Assembly: GCF_031323975.1 (NCBI RefSeq)
Contig: NZ_JAVIWS010000001.1
Span: 1,488,001-1,552,000, forward strand
Reading direction: 5' to 3'
DNA: 64,000 nucleotides
Source: Escherichia ruysiae
GTDB taxonomy: Bacteria; Pseudomonadota; Gammaproteobacteria; Enterobacterales; Enterobacteriaceae
Shown here: piece after piece, positions 15,387 through 25,100 of the stretch
How positions within the stretch are numbered: position 1 is the first letter of the stretch
Layout: each line of letters opens with the position of its first letter
Translations under genes and position numbers: made by a program
The notes under the pieces: generated by a model
What the model was told of the DNA's origin: nothing
Databases searched by the model: none
The model's input: only the letters and a program-made list of their open reading frames with translations

Positions 15387-15466
15387 GCCGGATGCGGCGT
15401 GAACGCCTTATCCGGCCTACATGTCGCACGAACTTTGTAGGCTCGATAAGCGCAGCGCATCGGGCA
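15387..15466. repeat. BIME downstream of ascB
   Basis: Two inverted REP units: 15387-15420 (GCCGGATGCGGCG...TTATCCGGCCTAC) and 15437-15466 (GTAGGCTCGATAAGCGCAGC...CATCGGGC). They lie between the convergent ends of ascB and hycI. Confidence 0.8.
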
Positions 15467-15535
15467 ATTTAGCGTTTGCCATCAGTTCTGATTCCCTCAT
15501 CAAGAACATCCCTGTCCTGATTCCTTACTGAAAAA

Positions 15536-16006
15536 CTACTCTTCTTCCACCGCTAACTGCGCGAATCCGCCATTCCCTTCCCAGCCTTCCAGTCGTTGAT
15601 AAACGGTTTCTACCGCATCTTTAATCGGCTGGGTCATCGGGTAGTAAAAGCCGACGATATCCGGCTGGATGCCGAGGAAAATCACTTCGCCAATATCTTC
15701 TTTCAACTGGTCGATAAGGTAGTTCAACGGCATGTTATGGGTAGTCATCATAAACATCTCGGCGATATCATCCGGATCGATGATGCGGATCTCGCCGGGG
15801 TTTAGCCCCATATCCGTGGCGTCGACAATCAGCAGTCGTGTCGGGCGCAGTTCGCGAATAGCGACAATGTCGTTTTCCGGTGCACTACCGCCGTCAATCA
15901 CCACCCAGTGACCTTTCGGCGCGGCGGCGCACTTTTCCGCCAGTAGCGGGCCTGCGCCATCATCGCCCATCATGCTATTGCCAACACAGAGTAAAACGTC
16001 AGTCAC
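15536..16006 (-). CDS. hycI: HycE-specific maturation endopeptidase
   Basis: A 156-residue protease that removes the C-terminal extension of HycE after nickel insertion. Likely nickel-sensing residues Asp16, Asp61/64 and His89 (NSMMGDDGAGP, DATDMG, TTHNMP) are present. The start codon is GTG (complement of 16004-16006); no in-frame ATG precedes it, and it overlaps the hycH stop by 8 nt. Last gene of the hyc operon. Confidence 0.95.
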   Translation of the reverse strand: MTDVLLCVGNSMMGDDGAGPLLAEKCAAAPKGHWVVIDGGSAPENDIVAIRELRPTRLLIVDATDMGLNPGEIRIIDPDDIAEMFMMTTHNMPLNYLIDQLKEDIGEVIFLGIQPDIVGFYYPMTQPIKDAVETVYQRLEGWEGNGGFAQLAVEEE

Positions 16007-16409
16007 GCAATCTCCTCACCATCAAATAGATGGCGTTTTCCTGATGAATATCATGCAGCATACTTAACAGCATTGTACTCCATTCCTTCTGCTGCGAAGT
16101 TTGCGCTGCCCGGGCTTTATCGAATGCGTTGGCCAGCATCGGCACATGGTTAATGTCGATGACGATCTCACCATATTTCGGCACGCCTTCCATTTTGCGG
16201 CGGGCTTCGCTGCCCGCCTCCAGAGTGGCAATCCATGCCAGATATTCATCCCACGGGCAGGTGAGCGCCGCTTCCAGACAATCGATAACCCCAAGGTGGT
16301 GACCAATCGCCAGGCTGTAATAGACCACCTGCTGCGCCTCGGCGGGCGTGGCATCGTTCTCATCAATAAATTTACGGCTCAGTTGACTGAACACCACCTT
16401 TTCACTCAT
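15999..16409 (-). CDS. hycH: Formate hydrogenlyase maturation protein HycH
   Basis: A 136-residue cytoplasmic protein needed for assembly of active hydrogenase 3, reported to act at a late stage of large-subunit maturation. No catalytic motif or membrane segment is visible; identification is by whole-protein recognition and position. It overlaps hycG by 4 nt and hycI by 8 nt. Confidence 0.93.
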   Translation of the reverse strand: MSEKVVFSQLSRKFIDENDATPAEAQQVVYYSLAIGHHLGVIDCLEAALTCPWDEYLAWIATLEAGSEARRKMEGVPKYGEIVIDINHVPMLANAFDKARAAQTSQQKEWSTMLLSMLHDIHQENAIYLMVRRLRD

Positions 16410-17173
16410 CGGATACGCGCCTCTTCAACAACATGATTCAGATGGCTGACAATCTCGTTCAGACGCGGATCGTTTTCCGCTTCCAGCCAGCGAGCAACCT
16501 GCTCTTCGCCCTGCCCTAATTGCGTAAGGAAGTCATCGGCAATCTGGCGACCGTAGCGGTAACCCGCCAGGCGACGCGCTTCGCGATCCACTTTCACGCG
16601 CAGCGGCTGCACCATATCCGGATGCAGAATCTCTGCCGGTTGCTCATCCAGTTCGCCTGGCTCACGGGCGTGGATTTTCTGCTCCAGCAGGCCGAGCGCC
16701 ATTGCAAAGCCGTACAGCGTGGCGGCAGGCGTTGGCGGGCAACCAGGGATGTAAACATCCACCGGGACGATTTTATCCGTACCGCCCCACACGCAGTAGA
16801 GATCGTGGAAAATGCCACCGCTGTTACCGCAGGCACCGTAAGAGATACAGATTTTAGGGTCCGGCGCGGACTGCCACGCACGTAGCGCAGGGGATCGCAT
16901 TGCACGGGTGACCGCGCCGGTAAACAGTAAAATATCCGCATGACGCGGGGACGGAACAACTTTAATACCGAAGCGTTCTGCATCGAACAGCGGCGAAAGC
17001 GTGGCGAAAATTTCAATTTCGCAGCCGTTGCAGCCACCGCAGTCCACGCGGTAAACGTAGGCAGAACGTTTGATTTTTTTCAGTAACGACGCCTTCATGC
17101 TGGCGATGGATTCATCCACCGTCATCGGAACCGGAATGCCGTTGGCGTCACGGGGGCCTAATAAATTGCTCAT
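16406..17173 (-). CDS. hycG: Hydrogenase 3 small subunit
   Basis: A 255-residue NuoB-like iron-sulfur subunit of formate hydrogenlyase. Cluster-ligand motifs CGGCNGCE, a GACGNSGG segment and GCPPTP are visible, as in the proximal [4Fe-4S] subunits of group 4 hydrogenases. It pairs with the NiFe large subunit HycE on the cytoplasmic side of the membrane. The ATG overlaps the last base of hycF. Confidence 0.96.
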   Translation of the reverse strand: MSNLLGPRDANGIPVPMTVDESIASMKASLLKKIKRSAYVYRVDCGGCNGCEIEIFATLSPLFDAERFGIKVVPSPRHADILLFTGAVTRAMRSPALRAWQSAPDPKICISYGACGNSGGIFHDLYCVWGGTDKIVPVDVYIPGCPPTPAATLYGFAMALGLLEQKIHAREPGELDEQPAEILHPDMVQPLRVKVDREARRLAGYRYGRQIADDFLTQLGQGEEQVARWLEAENDPRLNEIVSHLNHVVEEARIR

Positions 17174-17715
17174 CAGATGGCCTCTTTCATATGGCGAGTC
17201 AGTTCAATACGGTCGGACGGCACCAGGCATTTCTGGCGCTTACATTCCGGGCAAGTCTCAAAGCTTTCGCGGTGGTTTTCCGCGCGGCTGTCACCATTGT
17301 GCTTAAGCAGCGCAATGGCGTAGTCGATCTCTTTCTGTACGGCGAAAGGACGATTGCAGACGCGGCAGTTGCACAGCGCGAAGCGGGACTGTTGCAGGAA
17401 GTCTTCTTTCTTCCATACCGCCAGTTCGTACTCTTGCGACAGTTTGATCGCCGCCGTCGGGCAGACTTCTTCGCAGCGTCCACAGAAGATGCAGCGCCCA
17501 AGATTGAACTGCCACGCCAGCTCACCGGTGGTGAGGTCGGTTTCAACCGTTAAGGCGTTTGACGGGCAGGCATTGACGCAGGCCGCGCAGCCAATGCACT
17601 GCTGCGGGTTCTGCTCTGGCTTACCACGGAAGTTTTTATCAACCGCAATCGGCTCCAGCGGATAAGACGAGGTCGCCGTGCCGGTTTTGATGACTTTTTT
17701 GATAAAGGTAAACAT
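17173..17715 (-). CDS. hycF: Formate hydrogenlyase [4Fe-4S] subunit HycF
   Basis: A 180-residue NuoI-like protein with two [4Fe-4S] motifs ([15 protein letters not shown] and [15 protein letters not shown]), plus C-terminal CNCRVCNRP and CPECKRQKC motifs that could bind another metal. It carries electrons between HycB and HycG. It lies 9 bp downstream of hycE. Confidence 0.96.
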   Translation of the reverse strand: MFTFIKKVIKTGTATSSYPLEPIAVDKNFRGKPEQNPQQCIGCAACVNACPSNALTVETDLTTGELAWQFNLGRCIFCGRCEEVCPTAAIKLSQEYELAVWKKEDFLQQSRFALCNCRVCNRPFAVQKEIDYAIALLKHNGDSRAENHRESFETCPECKRQKCLVPSDRIELTRHMKEAI

Positions 17716-17724
17716 GGCGATTCC

Positions 17725-19434
17725 TTATTTCAGCGGCGAGTTTTTACGCTCAATGCTGTAACGCTCGAGTTCTTTGTACGGCACCACTTTGCTCTTCTTC
17801 TTACGCACATCGACCACGGTCATGCGGTCGGTACAGGAGTAGCAAGGGTCGAGGCTACCGATAATCAGCGGCGCATCAGAAACGGTGTTGCCGCGCAACA
17901 TGTAGCGCAGGGTCGGCCAGTTCGCGTAGGTCGCGGCACGACAGCGCCAGCGGTACAGCTTCTGGTTATCGCCGGTCATGCTCCAGTGGATATCATCGCC
18001 GCGCGGCGCTTCGGCAAAGCCCAGCGCAAAACGGTGTGGAATGTAGGTGAATCCTTCCACCGCCAGCGGGCCGCCTGGCAGATTGTCCAGGCCGTAGTCG
18101 ATCATATTGAGCGAGGTAAAGACTTCGTTGATACGCACTTTCAGACGCGAAATAACGTCGCAGCCCTGCTCGCTGTGAACTTCCATCGGCAGCAGGCCAT
18201 AACCGACAAACGGGTGATCAGCACGGGTATCACGAGCGTGGCCGCTGGCGCGCACCATCGGGCCAACGTTACTGAAATCGCGGGCGATTTCCGGATCCAG
18301 ACGACCAATGCCGACGGTGCGCTGTTCCATATTTGGCGTACTCAGCAGCACATCCACCAGCTCCTGTACTTCACGACGCATTTGCTGCGCCAGTTGACGG
18401 GTCTGGATCATGTCATCTTTCAGCAGATCGCGACGAATCCCGCCGATCAGGTTCAGACCGTAAGTTTTACGCGCCCCGGTGAGGATCTCCGCCATTTTCA
18501 TGGAAGATTCACGCACGCGGAAGAACTGCATAAAGCCGGAGTCAAAGCCGGTAAAGTGACAGGCGAGGCCGAGGTTGAGCAGATGCGAGTGCAGGCGTTC
18601 CACCTCCAGCAGAATGGCGCGGATCATCTGCGCGCGTTCTGGTACCTGAATACCCATCGCGTTTTCCACCGACGTGGTGTAGGCGGTGCTGTGGGCAAAG
18701 CCGCAGATCCCGCAAACACGATCCGACAGGAAGGTCACTTCGTTGTAACCCATACGGGTTTCCGCCAGTTTTTCCATGCCGCGATGGACGTAGAACAGGC
18801 GGTAGTCGGCGTCGATAATGTTTTCGCCGTCAACGAACAGGCGGAAGTGACCCGGTTCATCGGAGGTAACGTGCAGTGGGCCAATCGGCACCACGTTGTT
18901 TTTCTTATCACCCAGTTCGTTGATGAACTCGTAGGTTTCTGCATCGGTGGTTGGTGCCGGACGTTGACGATAATCCATGCTGTCTTTACGCAACGGGTAG
19001 AGTTCATCCGGCCAGTCATCCGGCAGCACCAGACGGCGTTCATCCGGCAGACCAACCGGAATCAAACCGTACATATCGCGCACTTCACGCTCGCCCCAGA
19101 CCGCCGCCGGAACGCGCGGCGTCACGGACGGATATTCCGGTTTGTTGGCGTCAACTTCGACGCGCACGGTTATCCAGCACTTCGTGCCCTTCTCCATCGA
19201 CAGCACATAGTAAACGGCATAATGACCATTCAGTTTGCGTTCATCGTTACCAAACAGTACCGACAGCCAACCACCCTGTTTGTAGTAGAGGAACTCCACC
19301 ACTTCCGGCAGATAGTTCACCTTTACGGTCACGGTCAGCTGATCTTTGGTCTGCCAGGCGTGATCCAGCACGACGCCCGGAAATGCCTCATTCAGCGCGG
19401 CGAGATAATGTTGACCTAATTTTTCTTCAGACAT
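17725..19434 (-). CDS. hycE: Hydrogenase 3 large subunit (NiFe)
   Basis: A 569-residue protein: the first ~170 residues resemble NuoC, the rest NuoD/NiFe large subunits. Nickel ligands are RVCGICGFAH and DPCYSCTDR. After the Arg of DPCYSCTDR there are exactly 32 residues beginning MTVVDV, the extension that HycI removes. An in-frame start 7 codons earlier exists, but MSEEKLG at 19434 gives the known mature precursor length. It sits at the centre of the hyc operon and makes H2 from protons. Confidence 0.97.
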   Translation of the reverse strand: MSEEKLGQHYLAALNEAFPGVVLDHAWQTKDQLTVTVKVNYLPEVVEFLYYKQGGWLSVLFGNDERKLNGHYAVYYVLSMEKGTKCWITVRVEVDANKPEYPSVTPRVPAAVWGEREVRDMYGLIPVGLPDERRLVLPDDWPDELYPLRKDSMDYRQRPAPTTDAETYEFINELGDKKNNVVPIGPLHVTSDEPGHFRLFVDGENIIDADYRLFYVHRGMEKLAETRMGYNEVTFLSDRVCGICGFAHSTAYTTSVENAMGIQVPERAQMIRAILLEVERLHSHLLNLGLACHFTGFDSGFMQFFRVRESSMKMAEILTGARKTYGLNLIGGIRRDLLKDDMIQTRQLAQQMRREVQELVDVLLSTPNMEQRTVGIGRLDPEIARDFSNVGPMVRASGHARDTRADHPFVGYGLLPMEVHSEQGCDVISRLKVRINEVFTSLNMIDYGLDNLPGGPLAVEGFTYIPHRFALGFAEAPRGDDIHWSMTGDNQKLYRWRCRAATYANWPTLRYMLRGNTVSDAPLIIGSLDPCYSCTDRMTVVDVRKKKSKVVPYKELERYSIERKNSPLK

Positions 19435-19451
19435 GCTCATACTCTCTTTAA

Positions 19452-20375
19452 TCACGCCGCCAGCAAGGAGACGAACGCTAAAAATGCAAAGCCAAACCCA
19501 GCCCAGGTAATGCGCGGAGTAATATCAAGACGCAGACGGGCCATGCTGTTTTCGAACAGCGCGATAACCAGGACGCCGACCACCAGTTTGACGATGGCAA
19601 TCACCAGCGCCAGCAGCAGCCCGCCAGCGGTGAAGGTTTCCATTTGTCCCCACGGAATAAACACCCCGACGAACATCTGCAACACCACCAGCTGTTTCAG
19701 GCTGATACCCCATTTCATGACGCCAAAGCCGCTGCCGCTGTATTCAGAGAGCGGCCCTTCCTGCAACTCCTGCTCGGCTTCCGCAAGGTCGAACGGCAGT
19801 TTGCCCATTTCGATAAAGGTGGCGAATGCGCAGGCACAGAGTGCCAGCACCAGCGGGATGCTCTGGCTCAGAGGCCAGTGATAAACGGTGTCGGTGATGT
19901 TGCTGATGTTGGTGGAACCGGCAACCTGCGCCGCGACCCACAGGCCGAGCAACAACATCGGCTCGACCAGCACACCGAGCATCGCTTCACGGCTCGCGCC
20001 GATAGCGGTAAACGGGCTACCGGTATCCAGACCGGAAATGGCAAAGAAGAAACGCGCGATGGCAAAGAGATACAGTAAGGTGATCAAATCGCCCAGTTGC
20101 GGCAGCGGAGAACCGACGGTCACCACCGGCAGCGCGGTAGCGATAGTCAGCATGACGCCCACCATCACGTATGGCGTCAGGCGGAACACCCAGCCGGAGG
20201 CATCCGGGCCAACACTCTGACGCCCCAGCAGTTTGATAATGTCGCGATATTCCTGCAACACGCCCGGTCCGCGACGGTTATGCAAGCGTGCGCGCGCCAC
20301 GCGGGTTATACCGGAGAGCAGCGGCGCAACGGCAAATAACACCAGCGCCTGAATTAACGGATATAAAACACTCAT
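19452..20375 (-). CDS. hycD: Formate hydrogenlyase membrane subunit HycD
   Basis: A 307-residue NuoH-like inner-membrane protein with about eight hydrophobic segments and the conserved RARLHNRRGPGVLQEYRD and FDLAEAEQEL stretches that contact the peripheral arm. It anchors the soluble HycE/G/F/B arm. A 17-bp gap precedes hycE; 2 bp separate it from hycC. Confidence 0.96.
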   Translation of the reverse strand: MSVLYPLIQALVLFAVAPLLSGITRVARARLHNRRGPGVLQEYRDIIKLLGRQSVGPDASGWVFRLTPYVMVGVMLTIATALPVVTVGSPLPQLGDLITLLYLFAIARFFFAISGLDTGSPFTAIGASREAMLGVLVEPMLLLGLWVAAQVAGSTNISNITDTVYHWPLSQSIPLVLALCACAFATFIEMGKLPFDLAEAEQELQEGPLSEYSGSGFGVMKWGISLKQLVVLQMFVGVFIPWGQMETFTAGGLLLALVIAIVKLVVGVLVIALFENSMARLRLDITPRITWAGFGFAFLAFVSLLAA

Positions 20376-20377
20376 TC

Positions 20378-22204
20378 TCAGGCTCCTCGTGAAACAATAA
20401 TCACCACCAGCACCGCCAGTTCAACCAGCGCCATCCGGCGGAACAGCAACGCACTCCCCTCGCTCTGCCAGCCCGGCACCAGCGACACTGGATTCAGCAC
20501 TTTGCGCAGTTTCAGCACCGGCGCAAACGCCTGTTTCACCGGCATGGCAAAACCATGAGCAGTAATCACCATTGATTTTTCGTGGTCGTAGCCGCACACC
20601 CATGCCGCGCCACGGGAACGTGACGGCAGGCGGTCGCCTTTGCAAATCGCCATAATGATGAATGGCAGCAGCGGGCAGGCAATCAGCAGCAGGGTGATCA
20701 TTGGTTGAGAAACGGTAGTGTTAGCAGGCTCCAGCGGCAGAGGTACAGCTGCTGACAGCATCGGCAGCAGCCACGGCGCAGCAACACCGCCAATCACGCA
20801 GCAAATCGCCAGTGCCACCACGCTTACGCTCATCAGGAGCGGCGCACAGGTGGCGTTTTCGGCTTCTTTGGTACGCGGCGCACCGAGGAACGTAACGCCA
20901 TAGACTTTCGCCATACACATCACCGCCAGCGCACCGGTAATTGCCAGCCCCACGGCGAGCAGCGGCCCCAGCAGACGGGCAACGAACGTTCCGCTATTGC
21001 TCAGTTTGAAGAAGGATTGATAGATAACCCATTCACCGGCAAAACCGTTCAACGGCGGCAGCGCAGCCATTGCCATCAGCCCGACTAACATGGCGATGGA
21101 GATAACCGGCATTTTCTTGCCAATGCCGCCGAGTTTTTCGATATCGCGATGACCAGTACGGAACCAGACGCTACCCGCCCCAAGGAACAGTACGCTTTTG
21201 AACAGGCTATGATTAAGCAGATGGTACAGGCCACCGACCAGGCCAAGAGCAATCAGCGCCGGTTGTTCGAGCGCGATACCCGTTACGCCAGCCCCCAGCC
21301 CCAGCAGGATGATGCCGATATTTTCCAGTGTGTGGTAAGCCAGCAGACGCTGGATGTTGTGCTCCATCAGCGCATACAAACCACCGACGAACGCGGTGAT
21401 CATGCCGAGCACCAGCAGCGCAATTCCCCACCACAGCGGCGCGTTACCGCCCAGCAGAGACAGGGTTAAAATGCCCAGCAGGCCGATTTTCATTACCACC
21501 GTGGAAAACAGCGCGGCAGCAGGCGCAGAAGCGTTAGCATGAGCCTGCGGCACCCAGCCGTGCAGCGGGATAATCCCGGCCAGCAGGCCAAAGCCAATCA
21601 CGCCGAGCAGCCAGATATCGGAACCGAGCGGCAGCTGTTGCACGCGCATATCCAGCAGGCGCAGATCCAGCGTGCCGTAACGTTGCCAGACCAGCCAGCA
21701 GGCAATCGCCAGCAGCAGAGTGCCAAGACGCCCCAGCGCAAACCACAGTTTGCCCTCTTTGCTGTTGCTGGTGAGAAACACCGCGCACAGAGCCATGATT
21801 TCGGCCATTACCACGAACATGCCCAGATTGCTGGCAATGACGGCGCACACGGCGGCAACCATCAGCATATTGATCTGCAAACCGTTGCATTTCACCTGCG
21901 CGTGGCGATGCCAGTCAATGTTGTAGAGGCTGACAAACAGGCCACACAGGCCGAGGGTTATCAACCAAATCGCGTTAAGCGGAGAGATTTGCACATCGTA
22001 GCTTACCAGTGACAGCGTACCGCTCACGCCGACCGCCCCCGTCAGCACGGTGAAACCTGCTGCTGCTGTGTACACGCTACCAACCGCGCCGCCAATCCCG
22101 GCTATCCAGCCACTCAGCGCCTTATGAAAAGAAAAGAGAAATGCCAGAACAGCGGCGGCAACAAACCACGCCACGCCGCTGTTGATCAGGGAAATTGCGC
22201 TCAT
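20378..22204 (-). CDS. hycC: Formate hydrogenlyase membrane subunit HycC
   Basis: A 608-residue NuoL/MrpD-like membrane protein with many transmembrane segments. Family hallmarks such as LLAYHTLENIGIILLGLG and HALFKS-like LLNHSLFKSVLFLG are visible. By homology it could take part in ion translocation. It overlaps hycB by 4 nt. Confidence 0.96.
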   Translation of the reverse strand: MSAISLINSGVAWFVAAAVLAFLFSFHKALSGWIAGIGGAVGSVYTAAAGFTVLTGAVGVSGTLSLVSYDVQISPLNAIWLITLGLCGLFVSLYNIDWHRHAQVKCNGLQINMLMVAAVCAVIASNLGMFVVMAEIMALCAVFLTSNSKEGKLWFALGRLGTLLLAIACWLVWQRYGTLDLRLLDMRVQQLPLGSDIWLLGVIGFGLLAGIIPLHGWVPQAHANASAPAAALFSTVVMKIGLLGILTLSLLGGNAPLWWGIALLVLGMITAFVGGLYALMEHNIQRLLAYHTLENIGIILLGLGAGVTGIALEQPALIALGLVGGLYHLLNHSLFKSVLFLGAGSVWFRTGHRDIEKLGGIGKKMPVISIAMLVGLMAMAALPPLNGFAGEWVIYQSFFKLSNSGTFVARLLGPLLAVGLAITGALAVMCMAKVYGVTFLGAPRTKEAENATCAPLLMSVSVVALAICCVIGGVAAPWLLPMLSAAVPLPLEPANTTVSQPMITLLLIACPLLPFIIMAICKGDRLPSRSRGAAWVCGYDHEKSMVITAHGFAMPVKQAFAPVLKLRKVLNPVSLVPGWQSEGSALLFRRMALVELAVLVVIIVSRGA

Positions 22205-22812
22205 TTAGCCTCTCCACTTTGAGCCTGCTGAAACAAGGTGAGATCGCCAAAGTCCGTATTAAAAGTCAGCTCACGCTTACGTTTGCTGACGCGGGCGATA
22301 TCGGTGTTATCCACCAGATGCAGGGCTTTGGTTGGGCACATCCGCACGCAGGCCGGACCTTGTTCATCAAAGCTACAAAGATCACATTTGACGGCGATCG
22401 CGCGAATGCCCGGCACCCAGTCAAGCAATGTGCTGACACGCGCCGGAGCAGGCGGTGCCGGTGGCGCTTTCGGGGTATTGGCATTTGCCGGAATATCCAG
22501 CGGACGGCTGCCGGAAAATTCAATTGCGCCAAACGGGCAGGCGATGCCGCAAAGTTTGCAGCTTACGCACAGACTTTCATTCAACTGCACGGCACCATCA
22601 ACGCGGGTGATGGCATTAACCGGGCAGACCACCGCACAGGGCGCATCTTCACAGTGGTGACAGAGCTGCGGTGCAGATTCTTTTTCATTTAGCATCACTC
22701 GCAGGCGCGGCATGGATTGCAGGCCGTGCTGGCGATGCGTCTCTGAGCAGGCGGCCTCACAGGTGTGGCAACCGATACAGAGCGTGGAGTCAGCAATTAC
22801 AAAACGATTCAC
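22201..22812 (-). CDS. hycB: Formate hydrogenlyase ferredoxin subunit HycB
   Basis: A 203-residue protein with four [4Fe-4S] motifs (CIGCHTCEAAC, CHHCEDAPCAVVC, CVSCKLCGIACP, CDLCSFDEQGPACVRMC). It links formate dehydrogenase H (FdhF) to the hydrogenase arm. A Pro/Ala-rich insert (PKAPPAPPAPA) splits the third and fourth motifs. It is preceded by a 124-bp gap with FhlA-like elements. Confidence 0.96.
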   Translation of the reverse strand: MNRFVIADSTLCIGCHTCEAACSETHRQHGLQSMPRLRVMLNEKESAPQLCHHCEDAPCAVVCPVNAITRVDGAVQLNESLCVSCKLCGIACPFGAIEFSGSRPLDIPANANTPKAPPAPPAPARVSTLLDWVPGIRAIAVKCDLCSFDEQGPACVRMCPTKALHLVDNTDIARVSKRKRELTFNTDFGDLTLFQQAQSGEAK

Positions 22813-22831
22813 CAGGCATTCCTCAGGTGAT

Positions 22832-22886
22832 TGTCATTTTTGACGAAAACATGCCGATGAAATGTCATTTTCGACACTCATCGACA
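22832..22886. promoter_or_regulatory. FhlA-type elements between hycA and hycB
   Basis: TGTCATTTTTGACGA (22832-22846), TGTCATTTTCGACA (22863-22876) and TCATCGACA follow in tandem. The same TGTC-n-GACA words recur upstream of hydN and hypA. Located inside the hyc operon, they may act as an additional enhancer. Confidence 0.6.
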
Positions 22887-22936
22887 CGCCCATCCCCAAA
22901 CAGGCATGACGCCTGCAAAACGGGCAAAGCCTCAGC

Positions 22937-23398
22937 TCATGCTGCCGAGCTTTGTCCCTCTACCAGTTGGCTTAAATTCACCGGGGTATTGTTTTCAATG
23001 GCGGTGTATAAGCTGTCGTAAACGCCGGCGATTTTTTCGAGATAGTGTTCCAGCACTTGTTCGCGATTACGGATGTTGACCTTGCCATCAATCATGCCGT
23101 CACTGCTCAACTGAGCCAGTGCAATCCGCTGTTTGTCTTCGCCATCTTTCGTTTCGACGTAATACTCGATGGTATGGCTGTTAAAGCCATCCGCCAGGGT
23201 GACGTAAATGCGAAAATGTTCAAAAAGAACGAAACAGAGTTCTTTATCTGGCGCGCAGCTCATCGCGTGATGCAAACGCGCTTTTGATAACGTGATCCCC
23301 TGAACCAGCGAATTGCAATAGATATGCCACTGGTCCTGTAGGCGACGATGCCGCTGTGCGATGTAATCGGCTTTCTCGCTTATTTCCCAAATAGTCAT
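22937..23398 (-). CDS. hycA: Formate hydrogenlyase regulator HycA
   Basis: A 153-residue soluble protein that lowers FhlA-dependent transcription of the formate regulon. No helix-turn-helix is seen, fitting action by protein contact rather than DNA binding. First gene of the hyc operon, 212 bp from the divergent hypA, with a sigma-54 promoter directly upstream. Confidence 0.94.
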   Translation of the reverse strand: MTIWEISEKADYIAQRHRRLQDQWHIYCNSLVQGITLSKARLHHAMSCAPDKELCFVLFEHFRIYVTLADGFNSHTIEYYVETKDGEDKQRIALAQLSSDGMIDGKVNIRNREQVLEHYLEKIAGVYDSLYTAIENNTPVNLSQLVEGQSSAA

Positions 23399-23436
23399 TG
23401 TCAGGTTACCCGTTTAACAGAGATGCCTGCCCTTAA

Positions 23437-23451
23437 GCATTTTTTGTGCCA
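23437..23451 (-). promoter_or_regulatory. Sigma-54 promoter of the hyc operon
   Basis: On the minus strand TGGCAC-AAAAA-ATGC; both the GG and GC dinucleotides are correctly placed. It lies 39 bp upstream of the hycA start. Confidence 0.88.
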
Positions 23452-23508
23452 ATTTTTAATTCATTGTTATTTAGGTGATTTTTATGATTCCGCTGAATTT
23501 CGACGCCG

Positions 23509-23538
23509 TGTCGACGTGTCATTTCGACATCATCGACA
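23509..23538. promoter_or_regulatory. FhlA-type upstream activating sequence shared by hyc and hyp
   Basis: TGTCGACG followed by TGTCATTTCGACA (23517-23529) and CATCGACA. It lies between the two divergent sigma-54 promoters, so it may serve both. Confidence 0.7.
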
Positions 23539-23564
23539 TTATTCACCGCAGGGATAGTCAACAC

Positions 23565-23579
23565 TGGCACAATTATTGC
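23565..23579 (+). promoter_or_regulatory. Sigma-54 promoter of the hyp operon
   Basis: TGGCAC-AATTA-TTGC is a perfect match to the sigma-54 consensus, 31 bp before the hypA ATG. Confidence 0.92.
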
Positions 23580-23610
23580 TTATAGCTGGCAATAGTTAAT
23601 GGGAGGCGAT

Positions 23611-23961
23611 ATGCACGAAATAACCCTCTGCCAACGGGCACTGGAATTGATTGAACAACAGGCCGCAAAGCACGGTGCAAAACGCGTAACTGGGGTCTGG
23701 CTCAAAATTGGCGCATTTTCTTGTGTCGAAACCAGCTCTCTTGCCTTTTGTTTTGATCTGGTTTGCCGTGGCAGCGTGGCGGAAGGTTGTAAACTGCACC
23801 TCGAAGAACAAGAGGCCGAATGCTGGTGTGAAACATGCCAACAGTATGTGACGCTACTGACCCAGCGCGTCCGCCGCTGCCCACAGTGTCATGGCGACAT
23901 GCTGCGCATTGTGGCAGACGACGGTTTACAGATTCGGCGGATAGAAATAGACCAGGAGTGA
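23611..23961 (+). CDS. hypA: Hydrogenase nickel insertion protein HypA
   Basis: A 116-residue nickel chaperone for hydrogenase 3. The N-terminal Met-His-Glu supplies the nickel-binding His2; a zinc site is formed by CETC and CPQC. Start at ATG 23611 behind GGGAGG; an upstream ATG four codons earlier would put the nickel histidine away from the N terminus and is rejected. It lies 3 bp before hypB. Confidence 0.96.
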   Translation: MHEITLCQRALELIEQQAAKHGAKRVTGVWLKIGAFSCVETSSLAFCFDLVCRGSVAEGCKLHLEEQEAECWCETCQQYVTLLTQRVRRCPQCHGDMLRIVADDGLQIRRIEIDQE

Positions 23962-23964
23962 GCG

Positions 23965-24837
23965 ATGTGTACAACATGCGGTTGCGGTGAAGGCAACCTG
24001 TATATCGAGGGTGATGAACATAACCCTCATTCCGCGTTTCGTAGCGCGCCTTTTGCCCCGGCTGCACGCCCGAAGATGAAAATAACCGGCATTAAAGCGC
24101 CTGAATTTACCCCCAGCCAGACCGAAGAGGGCGACCTGCATTACGGTCATGGCGAAGCAGGCACACACGCGCCGGGCATGAGCCAGCGCCGGATGCTGGA
24201 AGTCGAAATTGACGTGCTGGACAAAAATAATCGCCTGGCTGAACGTAACCGCGCGCGTTTTGCTGCCCGTAATCAACTGGTGCTCAACCTGGTATCCAGC
24301 CCCGGTTCCGGTAAAACCACGCTGCTGACGGAAACCTTAATGCGCCTGAAAGACAGCGTTCCGTGCGCGGTGATTGAAGGCGACCAGCAAACCGTGAACG
24401 ATGCCGCACGTATTCGCGCTACCGGCACGCCAGCGATTCAGGTGAACACCGGTAAAGGTTGCCATCTTGACGCACAGATGATCGCCGACGCCGCGCCGCG
24501 TCTGCCACTGGACGATAACGGTATTCTGTTTATCGAAAACGTCGGCAACCTCGTATGCCCGGCCAGCTTCGATCTGGGTGAAAAACATAAAGTTGCGGTG
24601 CTTTCCGTTACCGAAGGCGAAGACAAACCGCTGAAATATCCGCATATGTTTGCCGCCGCCTCGCTGATGCTGCTCAACAAAGTTGACCTGCTGCCGTATC
24701 TCAATTTCGACGTTGAGAAATGCATCGCCTGCGCCCGCGAAGTCAATCCAGAAATTGAAATCATCCTCATTTCCGCCACCAGCGGCGAAGGGATGGACCA
24801 GTGGCTGAACTGGCTGGAGACACAGCGATGTGCATAG
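23965..24837 (+). CDS. hypB: Hydrogenase nickel-insertion GTPase HypB
   Basis: A 290-residue GTPase that drives nickel delivery with HypA. The N-terminal CTTCGCG is the high-affinity nickel site; P-loop [11 protein letters not shown] is near residue 113, and [10 protein letters not shown] gives the NKxD motif. It overlaps hypC by 10 nt. Confidence 0.96.
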   Translation: MCTTCGCGEGNLYIEGDEHNPHSAFRSAPFAPAARPKMKITGIKAPEFTPSQTEEGDLHYGHGEAGTHAPGMSQRRMLEVEIDVLDKNNRLAERNRARFAARNQLVLNLVSSPGSGKTTLLTETLMRLKDSVPCAVIEGDQQTVNDAARIRATGTPAIQVNTGKGCHLDAQMIADAAPRLPLDDNGILFIENVGNLVCPASFDLGEKHKVAVLSVTEGEDKPLKYPHMFAAASLMLLNKVDLLPYLNFDVEKCIACAREVNPEIEIILISATSGEGMDQWLNWLETQRCA

Positions 24838-25100
24838 GCGTTCCCGGCCAGATCCGCACCATTGACGGTAACCAGGCTAAAGTCGACGTCTGCGGCATTC
24901 AGCGCGATGTCGATTTAACGTTAGTCGGCAGCTGCGATGAAAACGGTCAGCCGCGCGTGGGCCAGTGGGTACTGGTTCACGTTGGCTTTGCCATGAGCGT
25001 AATTAATGAAGCCGAAGCGCGCGACACCCTCGACGCATTACAAAATATGTTTGACGTTGAGCCGGATGTTGGCGCGCTGTTGTATGGCGAGGAAAAATAA
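24828..25100 (+). CDS. hypC: Hydrogenase maturation chaperone HypC
   Basis: A 90-residue chaperone that binds the HycE precursor and HypD during Fe(CN)2CO assembly. The essential cysteine follows the initiator Met (MCIGVPG). A longer in-frame start at 24801 would bury that cysteine and is rejected. It overlaps hypB by 10 nt and hypD by 1 nt. Confidence 0.96.
   Translation: MCIGVPGQIRTIDGNQAKVDVCGIQRDVDLTLVGSCDENGQPRVGQWVLVHVGFAMSVINEAEARDTLDALQNMFDVEPDVGALLYGEEK

Noticed and set aside
17986..19419. 477-codon open frame on the plus strand
   Set aside because: It lies wholly opposite hycE, which has the clear NiFe motifs; the translation has no recognisable family and is a reading-frame shadow.
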